64,000 bases of DNA from Rhizobiaceae bacterium CPCC 101076 (GCA_003347645.1 QDFX01000016.1:1-64000), one strand, 5' to 3'. Counted from the first letter of the stretch, positions 43,642 to 55,034 are shown. The notes: generated by a model from the sequence alone, not told the origin. Numbers and translations: made by a program.

Positions 43642-44204
43642 TCTCCGAGACATCCTCTCAGGCTGATCAGGCCGCGCCTGATCCAGCTCTTCATGGTACC
43701 GAGCGGCACGCCGCGACGGCGCGCGAGTTCATCATAGGTCGCGCCTTCCAGAAACGCGGTGCGGATCGACGCCTGCTGATCGGCATCGAGCTTGTCCAGA
43801 CAGTCGTGCAGCGCGCGAACCTGTTCGGCGTTCTCGATATCGGCCAGCGCCGACGGAATGCCGTCCGGCACCTCCTCCGCGATATCCAGCGGAGCCTCAA
43901 GCCGGCGCACCTTGTCGGCCCTAACACGGTCGAGCGCCTTGTTGCGCGCCACCGTGACGAGCCAGGTGATCGCGCTCGCCCGGTCCGGGTCGAACGTACC
44001 GGCCCGCCGCCAGACCGTGATGTAGGTTTCCTGAAGCACTTCCTCGGCCTCGCTCCTGTCGTCCAAGATACGAAGGCAGACCCCGAAAAGCTTCGCCGAA
44101 GTCCGGTCGTAGACGGCGGCGAGCGCCGCACGGTCGCCTTTGCCGACGGCCTTCAGCTGCAAGGCGAGGGAGATACTGGCTTCACTTGGCGAGCGAGAGG
44201 TCAT
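43638..44204 (-). CDS. ECF sigma factor, SigK-like
   Basis: A 188-residue sigma-70 ECF. Region 2 contains CLRILDDRSEAEEVLQETYITVWRRAGTFDPDRASAITWLVTVARNKALDRVR, and region 4 contains ASIRTAFLEGATYDELARRRGVPLGTMKSWIRRGLISLRGCL. The phrase 'TWLVTVARNKALDRVR' and the length match SigK/ECF19-type factors with RskA partners. ATG at 44204. It is the first gene of the sigma/anti-sigma/FAS1 unit. Confidence 0.92.
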   Translation of the reverse strand: MTSRSPSEASISLALQLKAVGKGDRAALAAVYDRTSAKLFGVCLRILDDRSEAEEVLQETYITVWRRAGTFDPDRASAITWLVTVARNKALDRVRADKVRRLEAPLDIAEEVPDGIPSALADIENAEQVRALHDCLDKLDADQQASIRTAFLEGATYDELARRRGVPLGTMKSWIRRGLISLRGCLGE

Positions 44205-44276
44205 CGGTGGCGGACTATAGGGCTCGTTCCGGCCAAGGCGAGACGTGGATTGACCGTAGTCGATCAACTTTCCGTA

Positions 44277-44807
44277 TTAGAGGAATTTGTAGAAGAACGT
44301 CGCGGGAGCCAGCACGCCGTCCGGCGTCATCGAATGGTCCGGCATCGTGCCGAGCTCGATCCAGCCGGCGCTCCGATAGAGGTGCTCGCCCGCGCTGCCG
44401 GTCGCCGTATCGAGGTGGAGCAGTGTCCGGCCATGCCGCTTCGCAATGGCTTCAGCGGTCGTGAGTAGCCGCTTTCCGAGGCCCCGGCGGCGCGTGCTGG
44501 AGTGCACCAGCATCTTCCCGAGCTCGGCTCGGTGCGGCGAGTTCGGCTGATGCGCGAAACTTACGATGATGGTGCCCACCACGCGTCCGGCTTCGCGGGC
44601 CACGATAAGGATGCGGCTTTTGTCGGCGATGCCGGGCAACTGGCCGCGCCAGAAGCCTTCGCCCTCCGCCCGGCCGAAGCCGCGCATGAAATTGACCGAC
44701 GACCCGCTCTCGACCGCGTCGACCAGCACGTCAGCGAGTTCCGACAATGCAGCCTCGGCTTCAGCCACATCAAGCTCAACGATTTCAAGCGTATCGACAG
44801 CATTCAT
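44277..44807 (-). CDS. GNAT-family N-acetyltransferase
   Basis: A 176-residue protein. Motif A is GKMLVHSSTRRRGLGKRLLTTAEAIAKRHG, with the R-x-x-G-x-G-x-R acetyl-CoA loop; LLHLDTATGSAGEHLYRSAGWIELG is motif B. Substrate unknown. It is divergent from a LysR-family regulator, with a perfect inverted repeat in the 78-base spacer, so LysR may control it. Confidence 0.85.
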   Translation of the reverse strand: MNAVDTLEIVELDVAEAEAALSELADVLVDAVESGSSVNFMRGFGRAEGEGFWRGQLPGIADKSRILIVAREAGRVVGTIIVSFAHQPNSPHRAELGKMLVHSSTRRRGLGKRLLTTAEAIAKRHGRTLLHLDTATGSAGEHLYRSAGWIELGTMPDHSMTPDGVLAPATFFYKFL

Positions 44808-44819
44808 TTTTCAGTCTCA

Positions 44820-44836
44820 CATCGGACTTTCCGATG
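44820..44836. promoter_or_regulatory. Perfect inverted repeat in GNAT/LysR spacer
   Basis: CATCGGA-CTT-TCCGATG lies between the divergent genes. Its T-N11-A-like geometry is consistent with a LysR-type box. Confidence 0.55.
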
Positions 44837-44885
44837 ATACACTAACTTCCATAGGGAATACCAAACAGTCCCATAAGATTCTTCA

Positions 44886-45800
44886 ATGGATATCGATCAG
44901 CTCCGGACATTCGACCGAATAGTCCGCGACGGCAGTTTCACCAAGGCCGCGGCCCGGCTGAACGTCACCCAGGCGACCGTGTCGATGCGGGTGAAGTCGC
45001 TGGAAGACGCGCTCGGCGGAGCGCTCCTTCAACGCGGACGGAAGATCACGCTGACCGAGCGGGGCATCACTTTCCTGCCCTATGCACGTCGGGTGCTGGC
45101 GGCGTTGCTCGAGGGCGAGGACGCGCTGCGCGCCGTCGAGCGCGGCCGACTGACGGTTGCCTCATTGCGGAGTCTGGTGACCTGCTTCACCGGCCCGGTC
45201 GTCGCCGAATTCGCGGCGGCGCATCCGGGTGTCGAGTTCGATTTCGAGGAAGGCCGCCACCGCGATATCGCCGAATGGCTGCACGACCGCGCGCTCGATC
45301 TCGCGGTGATGGGCTGGCCGAATCTCAATCCGCTGCTCGAGACCCTCACCCCGCTCGCGATTTTCCGCGAGCGCGCTTTGCTGGTCGCCAGTCCCGCGAT
45401 CGCCAAGAGGATCGGACCGGAGCCTACTCTCGACCGGGTGTTCGAGATCGCGCCGCAATTCCTGACCTTCTTTTGGTGGCAGGTGACGCCGGAGCCGATC
45501 GTCGAGCTGCGTTTTCGCGCCAAGGCCTCTTCGCAGATGCTGTTCCGGCCCGGCCTGCAACTGATCGAGAAAGGCGCCGCGGTCGGCCATCTGATGGAGC
45601 CGACGATCCGGGAAGAACTGGAATCGGGCCGCCTGGTCGATCTTGCGCCGGTCGACATGCCGTCGATCAACCGGGATACCGCGCTCGTCGCCGGCGGCGA
45701 CATCTCGGGCCGTCCGCTGATTGAGGGACTGGCCGATGCGTTCGTCGCCGGCGCGGCCGAACGCGGCCTGCTCCACCGCGATCTCCGCCCAAGCCGCTGA
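44886..45800 (+). CDS. LysR-family transcriptional regulator
   Basis: A 304-residue regulator. The HTH ([50 protein letters not shown]) is textbook LysR; the effector domain follows from about 90. It is divergent from a GNAT gene and 67 bases upstream of lepA, which is not an obvious target. Ligand unknown. Confidence 0.92.
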   Translation: MDIDQLRTFDRIVRDGSFTKAAARLNVTQATVSMRVKSLEDALGGALLQRGRKITLTERGITFLPYARRVLAALLEGEDALRAVERGRLTVASLRSLVTCFTGPVVAEFAAAHPGVEFDFEEGRHRDIAEWLHDRALDLAVMGWPNLNPLLETLTPLAIFRERALLVASPAIAKRIGPEPTLDRVFEIAPQFLTFFWWQVTPEPIVELRFRAKASSQMLFRPGLQLIEKGAAVGHLMEPTIREELESGRLVDLAPVDMPSINRDTALVAGGDISGRPLIEGLADAFVAGAAERGLLHRDLRPSR

Positions 45801-45867
45801 ACAATGGGCCGTTGAACAAGAAGCGTCTCGCCTTGCCGCCCTCCGGAGCGGGTGCTATCCCGCGCCC

Positions 45868-47673
<1,806 letters not shown>

Positions 47674-47674
47674 G

Positions 47675-48421
47675 CTGGCTACTCCCCTCCTCCTCGTCAC
47701 CGGCGGTTCGCGCGGCATCGGCGCCGCGACGTGCCGGCTCGCGGCGGAACGGGGATATGACGTCGCCATCAATTACGCGCGCGACCGCGAGGCCGCCGAA
47801 GGCGTTGCGAAGGACTGCTGGAAGCACGGAGTCCGCGCGGAGATATTCCAGGCCGACGTCGCCCGGGAAGACGACATTGCCCGCCTCTTCCATGAGATCG
47901 ACGGCTTCGGCCAGCTCACCCATCTCGTCAACAATGCCGGCATTGTCGGCCGGGCGTCCCGCTTCGACGAGGCCGATCCGGTCTCGATCCGCGCGACGGT
48001 CGATCTCAATGTTACTGGCGCCATGCTCGTCACCCAGGCGGCACTGAAGCGCATCTCGACCCGACACGACGGGCCGGGCGGCGCGATCGTCAATCTGTCC
48101 TCGATCGCGGCGACGCTCGGAGCACCCGGCGAATATGTCTGGTATGCCGCGACCAAGGCAGCGATCGACGCGCTGACGATCGGGCTGGCGAAGGAGGTCG
48201 CGGCCGAAGGCGTGCGGGTGAACGCCGTCTCGCCGGGGCTGATCGATACCGGCATCCACGCCTCCGGCGGACAGCCCGACCGCATCGCGAAGCGCGGCCC
48301 GCTGCTGCCGATCGGCCGGGCAGGAACGCCGCAAGAAGTCGCCGAGACGATCCTGTTCCTGCTGTCCGACCAGGCCTCTTTCGTCACCGGCTCCAATGTC
48401 CGGATCGCGGGCGGGCTCTAA
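47675..48421 (+). CDS. SDR-family oxidoreductase, apparent CTG start
   Basis: A 248-residue short-chain dehydrogenase: VTGGSRGIGAATCRLAAERGYDVAINYARDREAAE (NAD(P) site), LVNNAGIVG, IVNLSSIAATLGAP, and the YxxxK catalytic pair in YVWYAATKAAID, then VRVNAVSPGLIDTGIH. No ATG, GTG or TTG occurs in frame before codon 117, yet the N-terminal Rossmann sequence is intact; a CTG at 47675 is 6 bases after a GGAGG inside the lepA end. CTG initiation is the best explanation (ATT at 47669 is the alternative). Related enzymes reduce glucose-type or keto substrates. Confidence 0.85.
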   Translation: MATPLLLVTGGSRGIGAATCRLAAERGYDVAINYARDREAAEGVAKDCWKHGVRAEIFQADVAREDDIARLFHEIDGFGQLTHLVNNAGIVGRASRFDEADPVSIRATVDLNVTGAMLVTQAALKRISTRHDGPGGAIVNLSSIAATLGAPGEYVWYAATKAAIDALTIGLAKEVAAEGVRVNAVSPGLIDTGIHASGGQPDRIAKRGPLLPIGRAGTPQEVAETILFLLSDQASFVTGSNVRIAGGL

Positions 48422-48461
48422 ACCATTCATGATGCGATCGTGATTCCAGAGGATTTGTGCC

Positions 48462-49385
48462 GTGCAAGATGAAGCCAAGGCCCTCGCGGGCGTGATCCCT
48501 CATCCGGACGAGAACCCCGGCGTCGACGTGACGATCCAGGGCCACAAGATCGATCTCGACGCGCCGAAACTGCCGAAGGTGATTGAGGAGGCGGCCTTCA
48601 CGAGCGGCGGCTTTCCCTACGACAAGAAGATGAAGGACGAGGAGTACGACGAGCCGCTCTACGCGCTGCAGATCGAGCTTCTGAAGCTGCAGCGCTGGGC
48701 GAACGCGACCGGCTCTCGCATTCTCGTCGTCTTCGAAGGACGTGACTCCGCCGGCAAGGGTGGCGCGATCCAGCGCTTCACCCAGCACCTCAATCCGCGC
48801 TCCTGCCATGTCGTGGCGCTTGCCAAGCCGAGCGATGCGGAGCGCGGCCAATGGTATTTCCAGCGCTATGTCGAGAAGCTGCCGACGGCCGGCGAGATCG
48901 TCCTGTTCGATCGCTCCTGGTACAACCGTGCCGTCGTCGAGCCGGTGATGGGCTTCTGCAAGCCGGAGCAGACCGACCAGTTCCTGAAGGACGTGCCGAC
49001 CTTCGAGCGCATGCTGGTCGAAAATGGCATTCATATCCGCAAACTATGGCTGACCGTGGGACGGGAGATGCAGGTCAAGCGCCTGTTCGACCGGCGTCAC
49101 GACCCGCTGAAGACCTGGAAGCTCTCGGCGATCGACTACAAGGGCCTGCCGCTCTGGGACGAATATACCGAGGCTGCCGAGCGCATGCTGCGGACGACGC
49201 ATGCGACCGAGGCGCCGTGGACGATCATCCGCGCCAACGACAAGAAGCGCGCCCGGCTGGAGACGATCCGAACCGTTCTGTCCTCGCTCGACTACGACGG
49301 CAAGGACCATAAGGCGGTCGGCAAGACGGATACGAAGATCGTCGCCAGCGCCGAGACCGCGCTACGCAAGGATTGGGACATCTGA
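48462..49385 (+). CDS. ppk2: Polyphosphate kinase 2
   Basis: A 307-residue PPK2. Walker A is FEGRDSAGKGGAIQ (about residue 91), Walker B-type FDRSWYNRAVVEPVMGFC, and the lid region RRHDPLKTWKLSAIDYKGLPLWDEYTEA. It transfers phosphate from polyphosphate to ADP or GDP. GTG start with AGAGGAT. It is 40 bases after the SDR gene. Confidence 0.93.
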   Translation: MQDEAKALAGVIPHPDENPGVDVTIQGHKIDLDAPKLPKVIEEAAFTSGGFPYDKKMKDEEYDEPLYALQIELLKLQRWANATGSRILVVFEGRDSAGKGGAIQRFTQHLNPRSCHVVALAKPSDAERGQWYFQRYVEKLPTAGEIVLFDRSWYNRAVVEPVMGFCKPEQTDQFLKDVPTFERMLVENGIHIRKLWLTVGREMQVKRLFDRRHDPLKTWKLSAIDYKGLPLWDEYTEAAERMLRTTHATEAPWTIIRANDKKRARLETIRTVLSSLDYDGKDHKAVGKTDTKIVASAETALRKDWDI

Positions 49386-49552
49386 CGCGAGATCATGGTG
49401 ACCGGCTGTTTACCTTGATCTGGCATCGTGCTCTTCATATCACAGTCGGATTCTGCCTTTTATTCGCCAAAGAATAGCCGCGCGAGCGGCCATTTCGTTG
49501 ACGACACAGGTTCTCCGGCTCGGTGCGGTGATCTCGGGGGTCCGATCCTGTC

Positions 49553-50329
49553 ATGCGTTTTTCTGTTTCGTCTTTCGGTCGTTCCCTTTCACTCGCAATG
49601 GTTGCCGCTGCTGGCCTGGTGCTCGGCGGCTGCGTCGCCGACCGTGCCGGCCCGACGGCCAAGGTCGCGACCTTCGACCAGGGCACGATCGACCGCTACG
49701 GCCCGCGCCCGAACGAAAAGTTCGCGCTGCCGGCCTCCGACATCTCCCGTGTGCGGCCACAATATCTGCGCCGCGAGGTCGCCTATAGCGGCAACGAGCG
49801 TCCGGGCACGATCGTCGTCGACACCCAGAACCGCTATCTCTTCCTCGTCATGGAGAACGGCCGCGCCATGCGTTACGGCATCGGCGTCGGCAAGGAAGGC
49901 CTCTCCTGGGGCGGCGTCGCCACCATCCAGCGCAAGGCGGAATGGCCGCGCTGGACTCCGACGGCGGACATGATTGCCCGCGATCCGGACCGCAACGCCA
50001 AATGGGCGGGCGGCATGGACGGCGGCCTCGGCAACCCGCTCGGCCCGCGCGCGATGTATCTCTACCAGAACGGCCGGGACACGCTGTACCGCATCCACGG
50101 CACGACCGAGCCGTGGACGATCGGCAGCGCCGTCTCCTCGGGCTGCATCCGCCTGATCAACCAGGACGTGATCGACCTCTACAGCCGCGTCCCGACGGGC
50201 ACGACGGTGATCGTGCTGCACGACGGCAGCCCGATGGAGCAGGTCCAGCAGGTCGTCGCACAGGTCGGCACGTCGGTGCAGAAGGGCCTGTCCCAGCTCG
50301 TCCACTCCCTGCCGAAGCGCGGCCAGTAG
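49553..50329 (+). CDS. L,D-transpeptidase (YkuD), lipoprotein
   Basis: A 258-residue secreted protein with a lipobox (LVLGGC, Cys at 26). The YkuD domain begins at RPGTIVVDTQNRYLFLVMENGRAMRYGIGVGKEG and carries the catalytic motif HGTTEPWTIGSAVSSGCIRLIN, with the S-G-C-I-R cysteine. It makes 3-3 cross-links or attaches lipoproteins in the periplasm. The C-terminus (QVVAQVGTSVQKGLSQLVHSL) is a short amphipathic tail. Confidence 0.92.
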   Translation: MRFSVSSFGRSLSLAMVAAAGLVLGGCVADRAGPTAKVATFDQGTIDRYGPRPNEKFALPASDISRVRPQYLRREVAYSGNERPGTIVVDTQNRYLFLVMENGRAMRYGIGVGKEGLSWGGVATIQRKAEWPRWTPTADMIARDPDRNAKWAGGMDGGLGNPLGPRAMYLYQNGRDTLYRIHGTTEPWTIGSAVSSGCIRLINQDVIDLYSRVPTGTTVIVLHDGSPMEQVQQVVAQVGTSVQKGLSQLVHSLPKRGQ

Positions 50330-50500
50330 CCAGGCTGAAAGCCCCATCGGGAGGCTGCTTTAGGGGATGGCGAGCCGCCATCCGCTTCCCGTGGACCCAT
50401 TTTCGAATGATCGCGACGCTATAGATGGAGGGACGGATCGCGGAGCCCCGCGCCCGCGAATGAGTTCACGTGTCCAGGAGGAACCAACGAGGAGGTTACG

Positions 50501-51394
50501 ATGGACGCACGTGTACGACACCGTCGCGTCACGATCGGCAATGTCGACACCTTCTACCGCGAGGCAGGACCGGAGGGCGCGCCCGTGGTTCTGCTGCCGC
50601 ATGGTTACCCCTGCTCATCCTACGAGTTTCGCAACTTCATGCCACGGCTGGCCGATCGCTGGCGGCTGCTGGCGCCGGACTATCCCGGTGCCGGCTACAG
50701 CGCGACGCCGGACCACTTCGACTACAGCTTCGACGGCTACGCCGACTTCCTCTACGGCTTCGTGGGGACGCTCGGCGTCGAACGCTTCACCCTCTATCTA
50801 CACGACTTCGGATCGCCGATCGGCGCACGGCTCGCGATAAAGGCGCCGGAGCGTGTGGTGGCGCTCATCATCCAGAACGGCGACATCCCTTACGAGGATG
50901 CTCTGGGACCGAAATACGCCGAAATCGAAAAGACCTGGCAGCTGCCGCCGTCAGAGATGCGGGAGAAACTGGCTGAAGCGGTTACCGAGGAGACCTTCAG
51001 GGAGGAGTTCCTAAACGAGGTGAGCCCCGAACTTGCCGAGCGCATTCCTCCCGATCTGTGGAAGCTGCATTGGTCATTGATGACCCCGAAGCGCAAGGAG
51101 ATCGCGGTCGACCTCATCGCGGGTCTGAAGGAAAACCGCGCCTGGTTCCCGCAACATCGGACCTATCTCAGCGAGCACCGGCCGCCGGCGTTAATCGTGT
51201 GGGGACCGCAGGATGGATACATGCCGGAGAAATCGGCGCGCGCCTATCTTCGCGACCTGCCCGACGCCGAGCTCCACCTGCTCAATGGCGGTCACTGGCT
51301 GCTGGAGACCAACCTCGACGAGGTGGTCGCGCTCGTTCGCGATTTTCTCGGTCGAGTTCATTATACGGAAGGAGGCATTGACCAATCTCGATAG
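50501..51394 (+). CDS. Alpha/beta hydrolase, haloalkane dehalogenase / epoxide hydrolase-like
   Basis: A 297-residue hydrolase. HGYPCSSYEFRNFMPRL is the oxyanion-region HG motif; the nucleophile elbow is LYLHDFGSPIGARLA, with Asp in place of Ser, as in haloalkane dehalogenases and epoxide hydrolases; VWGPQDGYMPEKSAR supplies the acid region and NGGHWLLE the catalytic His. The substrate is not known. Strong ribosome site GAGGAGG before the ATG. Confidence 0.82.
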   Translation: MDARVRHRRVTIGNVDTFYREAGPEGAPVVLLPHGYPCSSYEFRNFMPRLADRWRLLAPDYPGAGYSATPDHFDYSFDGYADFLYGFVGTLGVERFTLYLHDFGSPIGARLAIKAPERVVALIIQNGDIPYEDALGPKYAEIEKTWQLPPSEMREKLAEAVTEETFREEFLNEVSPELAERIPPDLWKLHWSLMTPKRKEIAVDLIAGLKENRAWFPQHRTYLSEHRPPALIVWGPQDGYMPEKSARAYLRDLPDAELHLLNGGHWLLETNLDEVVALVRDFLGRVHYTEGGIDQSR

Positions 51395-51511
51395 CAGCCA
51401 AGGCCGAAGGAACATCGGCTTCGTGGTCGTTCGGCGTCCCTACCATCTTTGATGGACGCAAAGCCGCCATCGGCCAAGGACCGCGACGGCCGAGCGATTA
51501 CCCGATCGACC

Positions 51512-53677
51512 CTAGGCCGCGCTCTTGGCCGGAGGTTTCGGTCGGCGGCGGTTCTCGCGGAGAAGCTCGCTGGCTGCCTCGTTCGGCTGCGCCTTGGCGA
51601 ACAGCCAGCCCTGCCCCTGGTGGCAGCCCTCGCTGCGGAGATATTCGAGATCGGCGGCGGTCTCGACGCCCTCGGCCGTGATGGTGATGCCGAGGCTCCT
51701 GCCAAGCGTGATGATCGCCCGGACGATCGCCTGCGAATCGGAATTCGTGCCGAGGCCCTGCACGAAGGACCGGTCGATCTTGATCTTGTCGAACGGGAAC
51801 GAGCGCAGATAGCTCAGCGACGAATAGCCGGTACCGAAATCGTCCATCGAGATACGGACGCCGAGCGCGCGCAGCGCATGAAGCGTGGCAAGCACGTTCT
51901 CGCTCTTCTCCAGCAGGACGGATTCGGTGATCTCCAGCTCAAGCCTCTTCGGCTCGAGGCCGGTCTCGTTCAGTGCATCCGATACGACCTCGAACAGATT
52001 GCCCGAGCGGAACTGGAGAGTCGACAGGTTGACCGCGACCTTGGTGTCGCCGGGCCAAGCGGCGGCATCGCGGCAGGCGCGGGTCAGCACGTGGACGCCG
52101 AGCGGCACGACGAGGCCGGTCTCCTCGGCGAGCGGGATGAAGTCGATCGGCGGGATGTTGCCGCGCTCGGGATGGTTCCAGCGCACCAATGCCTCGAAGC
52201 CGGCAACGTCGCCCGAGCCGATCTCGATCAACGGCTGGTAATGGACTTCGAGCGTCCCGGCATTGATCGCGGCGCGAAGATCGAGCTCCATGCGACGGCG
52301 GGCCTGCAGGCGGGCGTCCATTTCGGCTTCGAAGAAGCAATAGGCGCCGCGGCCCTCGGCTTTGGCCCGGTAGAGCGCCATGTCGGCGGCCTTGAGCAGC
52401 CGGTCGCAATCCTCGCCGTCGCTCGGGCCGACCGCGATGCCGATCGAGACGCCGATCGTCATCAGATGACCGTCGATCTCGTAAGGCGCGCTGACGATCT
52501 CGATCAGGCGGCCGGCGAGCGAGCCGGCGTCTTCGGGATCGTCGATCCCGGTCTGCAGAACCGCGAATTCGTCGCCGCCCAGGCGGGCGACGGTATCCGT
52601 CTCGCGCAGGGCGCCTTTCAGGCGCTGCGCGACGAGGACGAGAAGCCGGTCGCCGATCGGATGGCCGAGCGTGTCGTTGATCGACTTGAAATCGTCGAGG
52701 TCGAGGCAGAGCACCGCGGCCGTCTCGTCGCGGCGGATGCGGGTCAGGCACTCTTCCATCTCTTCGCGGAAGAGGACGCGGTTCGGCAGACCGGTCAGCG
52801 CGTCGTGATGCGCCATGAAGGCGATCCGCTCTTCGGCGCGCTTCCGCTCGGTGATGTCGACGGCGCCGATGAGTTCCGCCTGGACACCCTCATAGGTCAG
52901 CAGGCTGGAATAGACCGCGACGTCGATCGCCTCGCCGTCCGCCTTCCTGTGCCTCCAGGTGAAGCCGACCTCGCGCTTCAGCTTGCCGGGCGGCGTCTCG
53001 GCGTCGGTCTCGTCCGGATGACGGAGATCGGCGAGCGTCATCGCCAAGAATTCATCCCGCGAATAGCCGTAGTGCTGGGTCGCGGCATCGTTGACCGCGA
53101 GAATGCGGCCCGTCTCGAGCGCGTGCACGTACATCGGTACGGGATTGTTGTCGAAGAGCAGGCGGAAGCTTTCCTCGCGCTGCTTCATCTCGGTGATGTC
53201 GACGCGCAGGCCGATGATGCCGCCGTCGGAGGTGCGGCGCTCCTCGATCAGGATCCAGCGGCCGTCGGTCGTCTTCTGCTCGTGGCGGCCGCGCGGATTG
53301 TAGAGCCGGTCGAGCCGGTCCTTCAGCCATTCCTCTTCGCGACCGATCGCTTCCGGATACTGGCCACGCGCAACGCCGATCCGGAGCGTATCCTCGAGCT
53401 TCACGCCTTCGGCAAAGAGGTCCGACGAGCCCGCATACATTTCGCCGTACTGCTTGTTCCAGAGAACGTAGCGGCCGTCGGAATCCAGGAAGACCACGCC
53501 TTGCGGCAGGATGTCGATCGCCGCCCGCAAACGCGCTTCGGCCTGCTTGGCCTGCTGGATCGCCGCCTCGGCTTCGAGGCGCGCATCGAGAAGCGCCGCA
53601 TCATAACCCGGGTGAGCGGAATGGGAGGCAGTACGGTTATCGTCGGACGGGGACTGGAATTCGGCGTTCATGGGCAT
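51512..53677 (-). CDS. PAS-PAS-GGDEF-EAL cyclic-di-GMP protein
   Basis: A 721-residue cytoplasmic protein. PAS_7-like domain about 45-165 (DILPQGVVFLDSDGRYVLWN), PAS about 170-285 (NNPVPMYVHALETGRILAVN), GGDEF about 290-450 with an intact LGGDEFAV and an RETD inhibitory-type site five residues before it, and EAL about 465-710 with FEALVRWNHP, ELEITESVLLE and DDFGTGYSSLSYLRSFPFDKIKIDRSFV. Both catalytic motifs are intact, so either synthesis or breakdown is possible. No membrane helix. ATG at 53677 with a GGAG site. Confidence 0.93.
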   Translation of the reverse strand: MPMNAEFQSPSDDNRTASHSAHPGYDAALLDARLEAEAAIQQAKQAEARLRAAIDILPQGVVFLDSDGRYVLWNKQYGEMYAGSSDLFAEGVKLEDTLRIGVARGQYPEAIGREEEWLKDRLDRLYNPRGRHEQKTTDGRWILIEERRTSDGGIIGLRVDITEMKQREESFRLLFDNNPVPMYVHALETGRILAVNDAATQHYGYSRDEFLAMTLADLRHPDETDAETPPGKLKREVGFTWRHRKADGEAIDVAVYSSLLTYEGVQAELIGAVDITERKRAEERIAFMAHHDALTGLPNRVLFREEMEECLTRIRRDETAAVLCLDLDDFKSINDTLGHPIGDRLLVLVAQRLKGALRETDTVARLGGDEFAVLQTGIDDPEDAGSLAGRLIEIVSAPYEIDGHLMTIGVSIGIAVGPSDGEDCDRLLKAADMALYRAKAEGRGAYCFFEAEMDARLQARRRMELDLRAAINAGTLEVHYQPLIEIGSGDVAGFEALVRWNHPERGNIPPIDFIPLAEETGLVVPLGVHVLTRACRDAAAWPGDTKVAVNLSTLQFRSGNLFEVVSDALNETGLEPKRLELEITESVLLEKSENVLATLHALRALGVRISMDDFGTGYSSLSYLRSFPFDKIKIDRSFVQGLGTNSDSQAIVRAIITLGRSLGITITAEGVETAADLEYLRSEGCHQGQGWLFAKAQPNEAASELLRENRRRPKPPAKSAA

Positions 53678-54041
53678 TTGCGCTCCTGGACGCCTAGGCT
53701 ATTGGAGCTATTGGATTAACAGCAGCTTTCCACCATTTTTCTGCTCGAGATTCGAGCCTTCGATAACCATGAATTCTTGGCCGTTATTGACCTCGCGCGT
53801 TCGTGATCGACATAAAAACAGCCGGATTTTGGCTGTTTATTCAATATTTCGCCTCCGCTCTGCCTAAAAATGTGACAAATGCTGTTCTTGTGCGCATCAC
53901 TACTTCACGGTTACCAATGTCTTAAGAAATTGCCGTTTTTAGGCTGGGACAAATCGTTGCCGTTCATCGGTGAACCCGTACCGCGCGCCGCAAATATGGT
54001 ATTTGGCCGCCCGTCTTCTTATCTAAGGTCGCGAGGCGGCG
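53678..54041. other. A/T-rich spacer with a hairpin
   Basis: This 364-base gap contains no gene I can support. It is A/T-rich relative to the window and contains the hairpin at 53816-53838 and presumably the divergent promoters of the cyclic-di-GMP gene and the small membrane-protein gene. Confidence 0.5.
53816..53838 (-). terminator. Terminator-like hairpin, possible small-RNA 3' end
   Basis: AAACAGCC and GGCTGTTT arms with a 7-base loop, followed by TTTTTATG on the minus strand. It sits upstream of the minus-strand GGDEF-EAL gene, where no terminator is needed for a known gene, so it may end an unannotated small transcript from about 53840-54040. Confidence 0.45.
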
Positions 54042-54362
54042 ATGCGGTTTCTGGTCCGGATGATCGGCGTCTTTCTGTTTGCGGCGGCATTTGTCGCGCT
54101 GGTCATCGATGGAACACGGTCGATCGCCGGAAATGCGCTCTACCTGTCGAGCCTCGGCGAAAGCGTGAAGCTCGTATGGCCGAACGGCATGGAAGCGATC
54201 GAGAACTCGCTGCGCTCCCTGTATGAGAGCCTGTGGGATCCGGCGGGGTCCTGGCTGTTCGCGCAGCCGGCTTTCGTCGTCCTCGGCCTGGCCGGCCTGT
54301 TTCTGATGCTGATCGGCCGCCGCAGGCCGAGAGTGGTGAGACCGCTGCCGCGCCGTTACTGA
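54042..54362 (+). CDS. Small two-helix membrane protein
   Basis: A 106-residue protein with two membrane segments (RMIGVFLFAAAFVALVID and AFVVLGLAGLFLMLIG) separated by an amphipathic stretch (GTRSIAGNALYLSSLGESVKLVWPNGMEAIENSL). It ends in a basic tail (RRRPRVVRPLPRRY). Short proteins of this layout, adjacent to msrA, are common in rhizobia, with unknown function. It is 12 bases before msrA, so the two probably share a transcript. Confidence 0.7.
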   Translation: MRFLVRMIGVFLFAAAFVALVIDGTRSIAGNALYLSSLGESVKLVWPNGMEAIENSLRSLYESLWDPAGSWLFAQPAFVVLGLAGLFLMLIGRRRPRVVRPLPRRY

Positions 54363-54374
54363 GGAGGGCTGTCC

Positions 54375-55034
54375 ATGTTCTCGTTCTTCAAGCCGGAGAT
54401 TCCCATGCCGACGGCTGCGTCCGCGCTGCCGGGTCGTCCGGGGGCGCTCCCGACCGCTACCACCCATTTCGTCAATGGCCGCCCGCTCAAGGGCCCCTAT
54501 CCGGAAGGTCTGCGGACCGCGATCTTCGGCGCCGGGTGCTTCTGGGGCGTCGAGCGCAAGTTCTGGAAGATCCCGGGCGTCTACGTCACCGCGGTCGGCT
54601 ATGCCGGCGGTTTCACGCCGAATCCGACCTATGAGGAGACCTGCACGGGTCATACCGGCCACACCGAAGCGGTGTTGGTCGTCTTCGACCCGGACGTCGT
54701 CTCCTACAAGGAACTGCTGAAGACGTTCTGGGAGGCGCACGACCCGACGCAGGGCAACCGCCAGGGTAACGATGTCGGCACGCAGTATCGCTCCGCGATC
54801 TACACGACCACGCCGGAACAGGCGCGGCTCGCCGAGGAGTCGAAGGACGCCTATCAGAAGGCCCTCGGTGCGCATGGCTATGACACCATCACCACCGAGA
54901 TAGCGCCGGCCGGCGAGTTCTACTTCGCCGAGGACTACCATCAGCAGTACCTGGCGAAGAACCCGAACGGCTATTGCGGCGTCGGCGGGACCGGCGTCTC
55001 CTGCCCCGTCGGATCGGGCGTATCGGCGCTCTGA
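54375..55034 (+). CDS. msrA: Peptide methionine sulfoxide reductase A
   Basis: A 219-residue enzyme that reduces Met-S-sulfoxide. The catalytic motif is [14 protein letters not shown] (Cys near residue 55), with the conserved [41 protein letters not shown] and the C-terminal resolving cysteines [16 protein letters not shown] with GGAGGG upstream. Its last 64 bases overlap the convergent mepA gene. Confidence 0.95.
   Translation: MFSFFKPEIPMPTAASALPGRPGALPTATTHFVNGRPLKGPYPEGLRTAIFGAGCFWGVERKFWKIPGVYVTAVGYAGGFTPNPTYEETCTGHTGHTEAVLVVFDPDVVSYKELLKTFWEAHDPTQGNRQGNDVGTQYRSAIYTTTPEQARLAEESKDAYQKALGAHGYDTITTEIAPAGEFYFAEDYHQQYLAKNPNGYCGVGGTGVSCPVGSGVSAL

Noticed and set aside
48023-48421. Short SDR starting at the internal ATG
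   Set aside because: It would lack the cofactor-binding half, which is intact upstream in the same frame.
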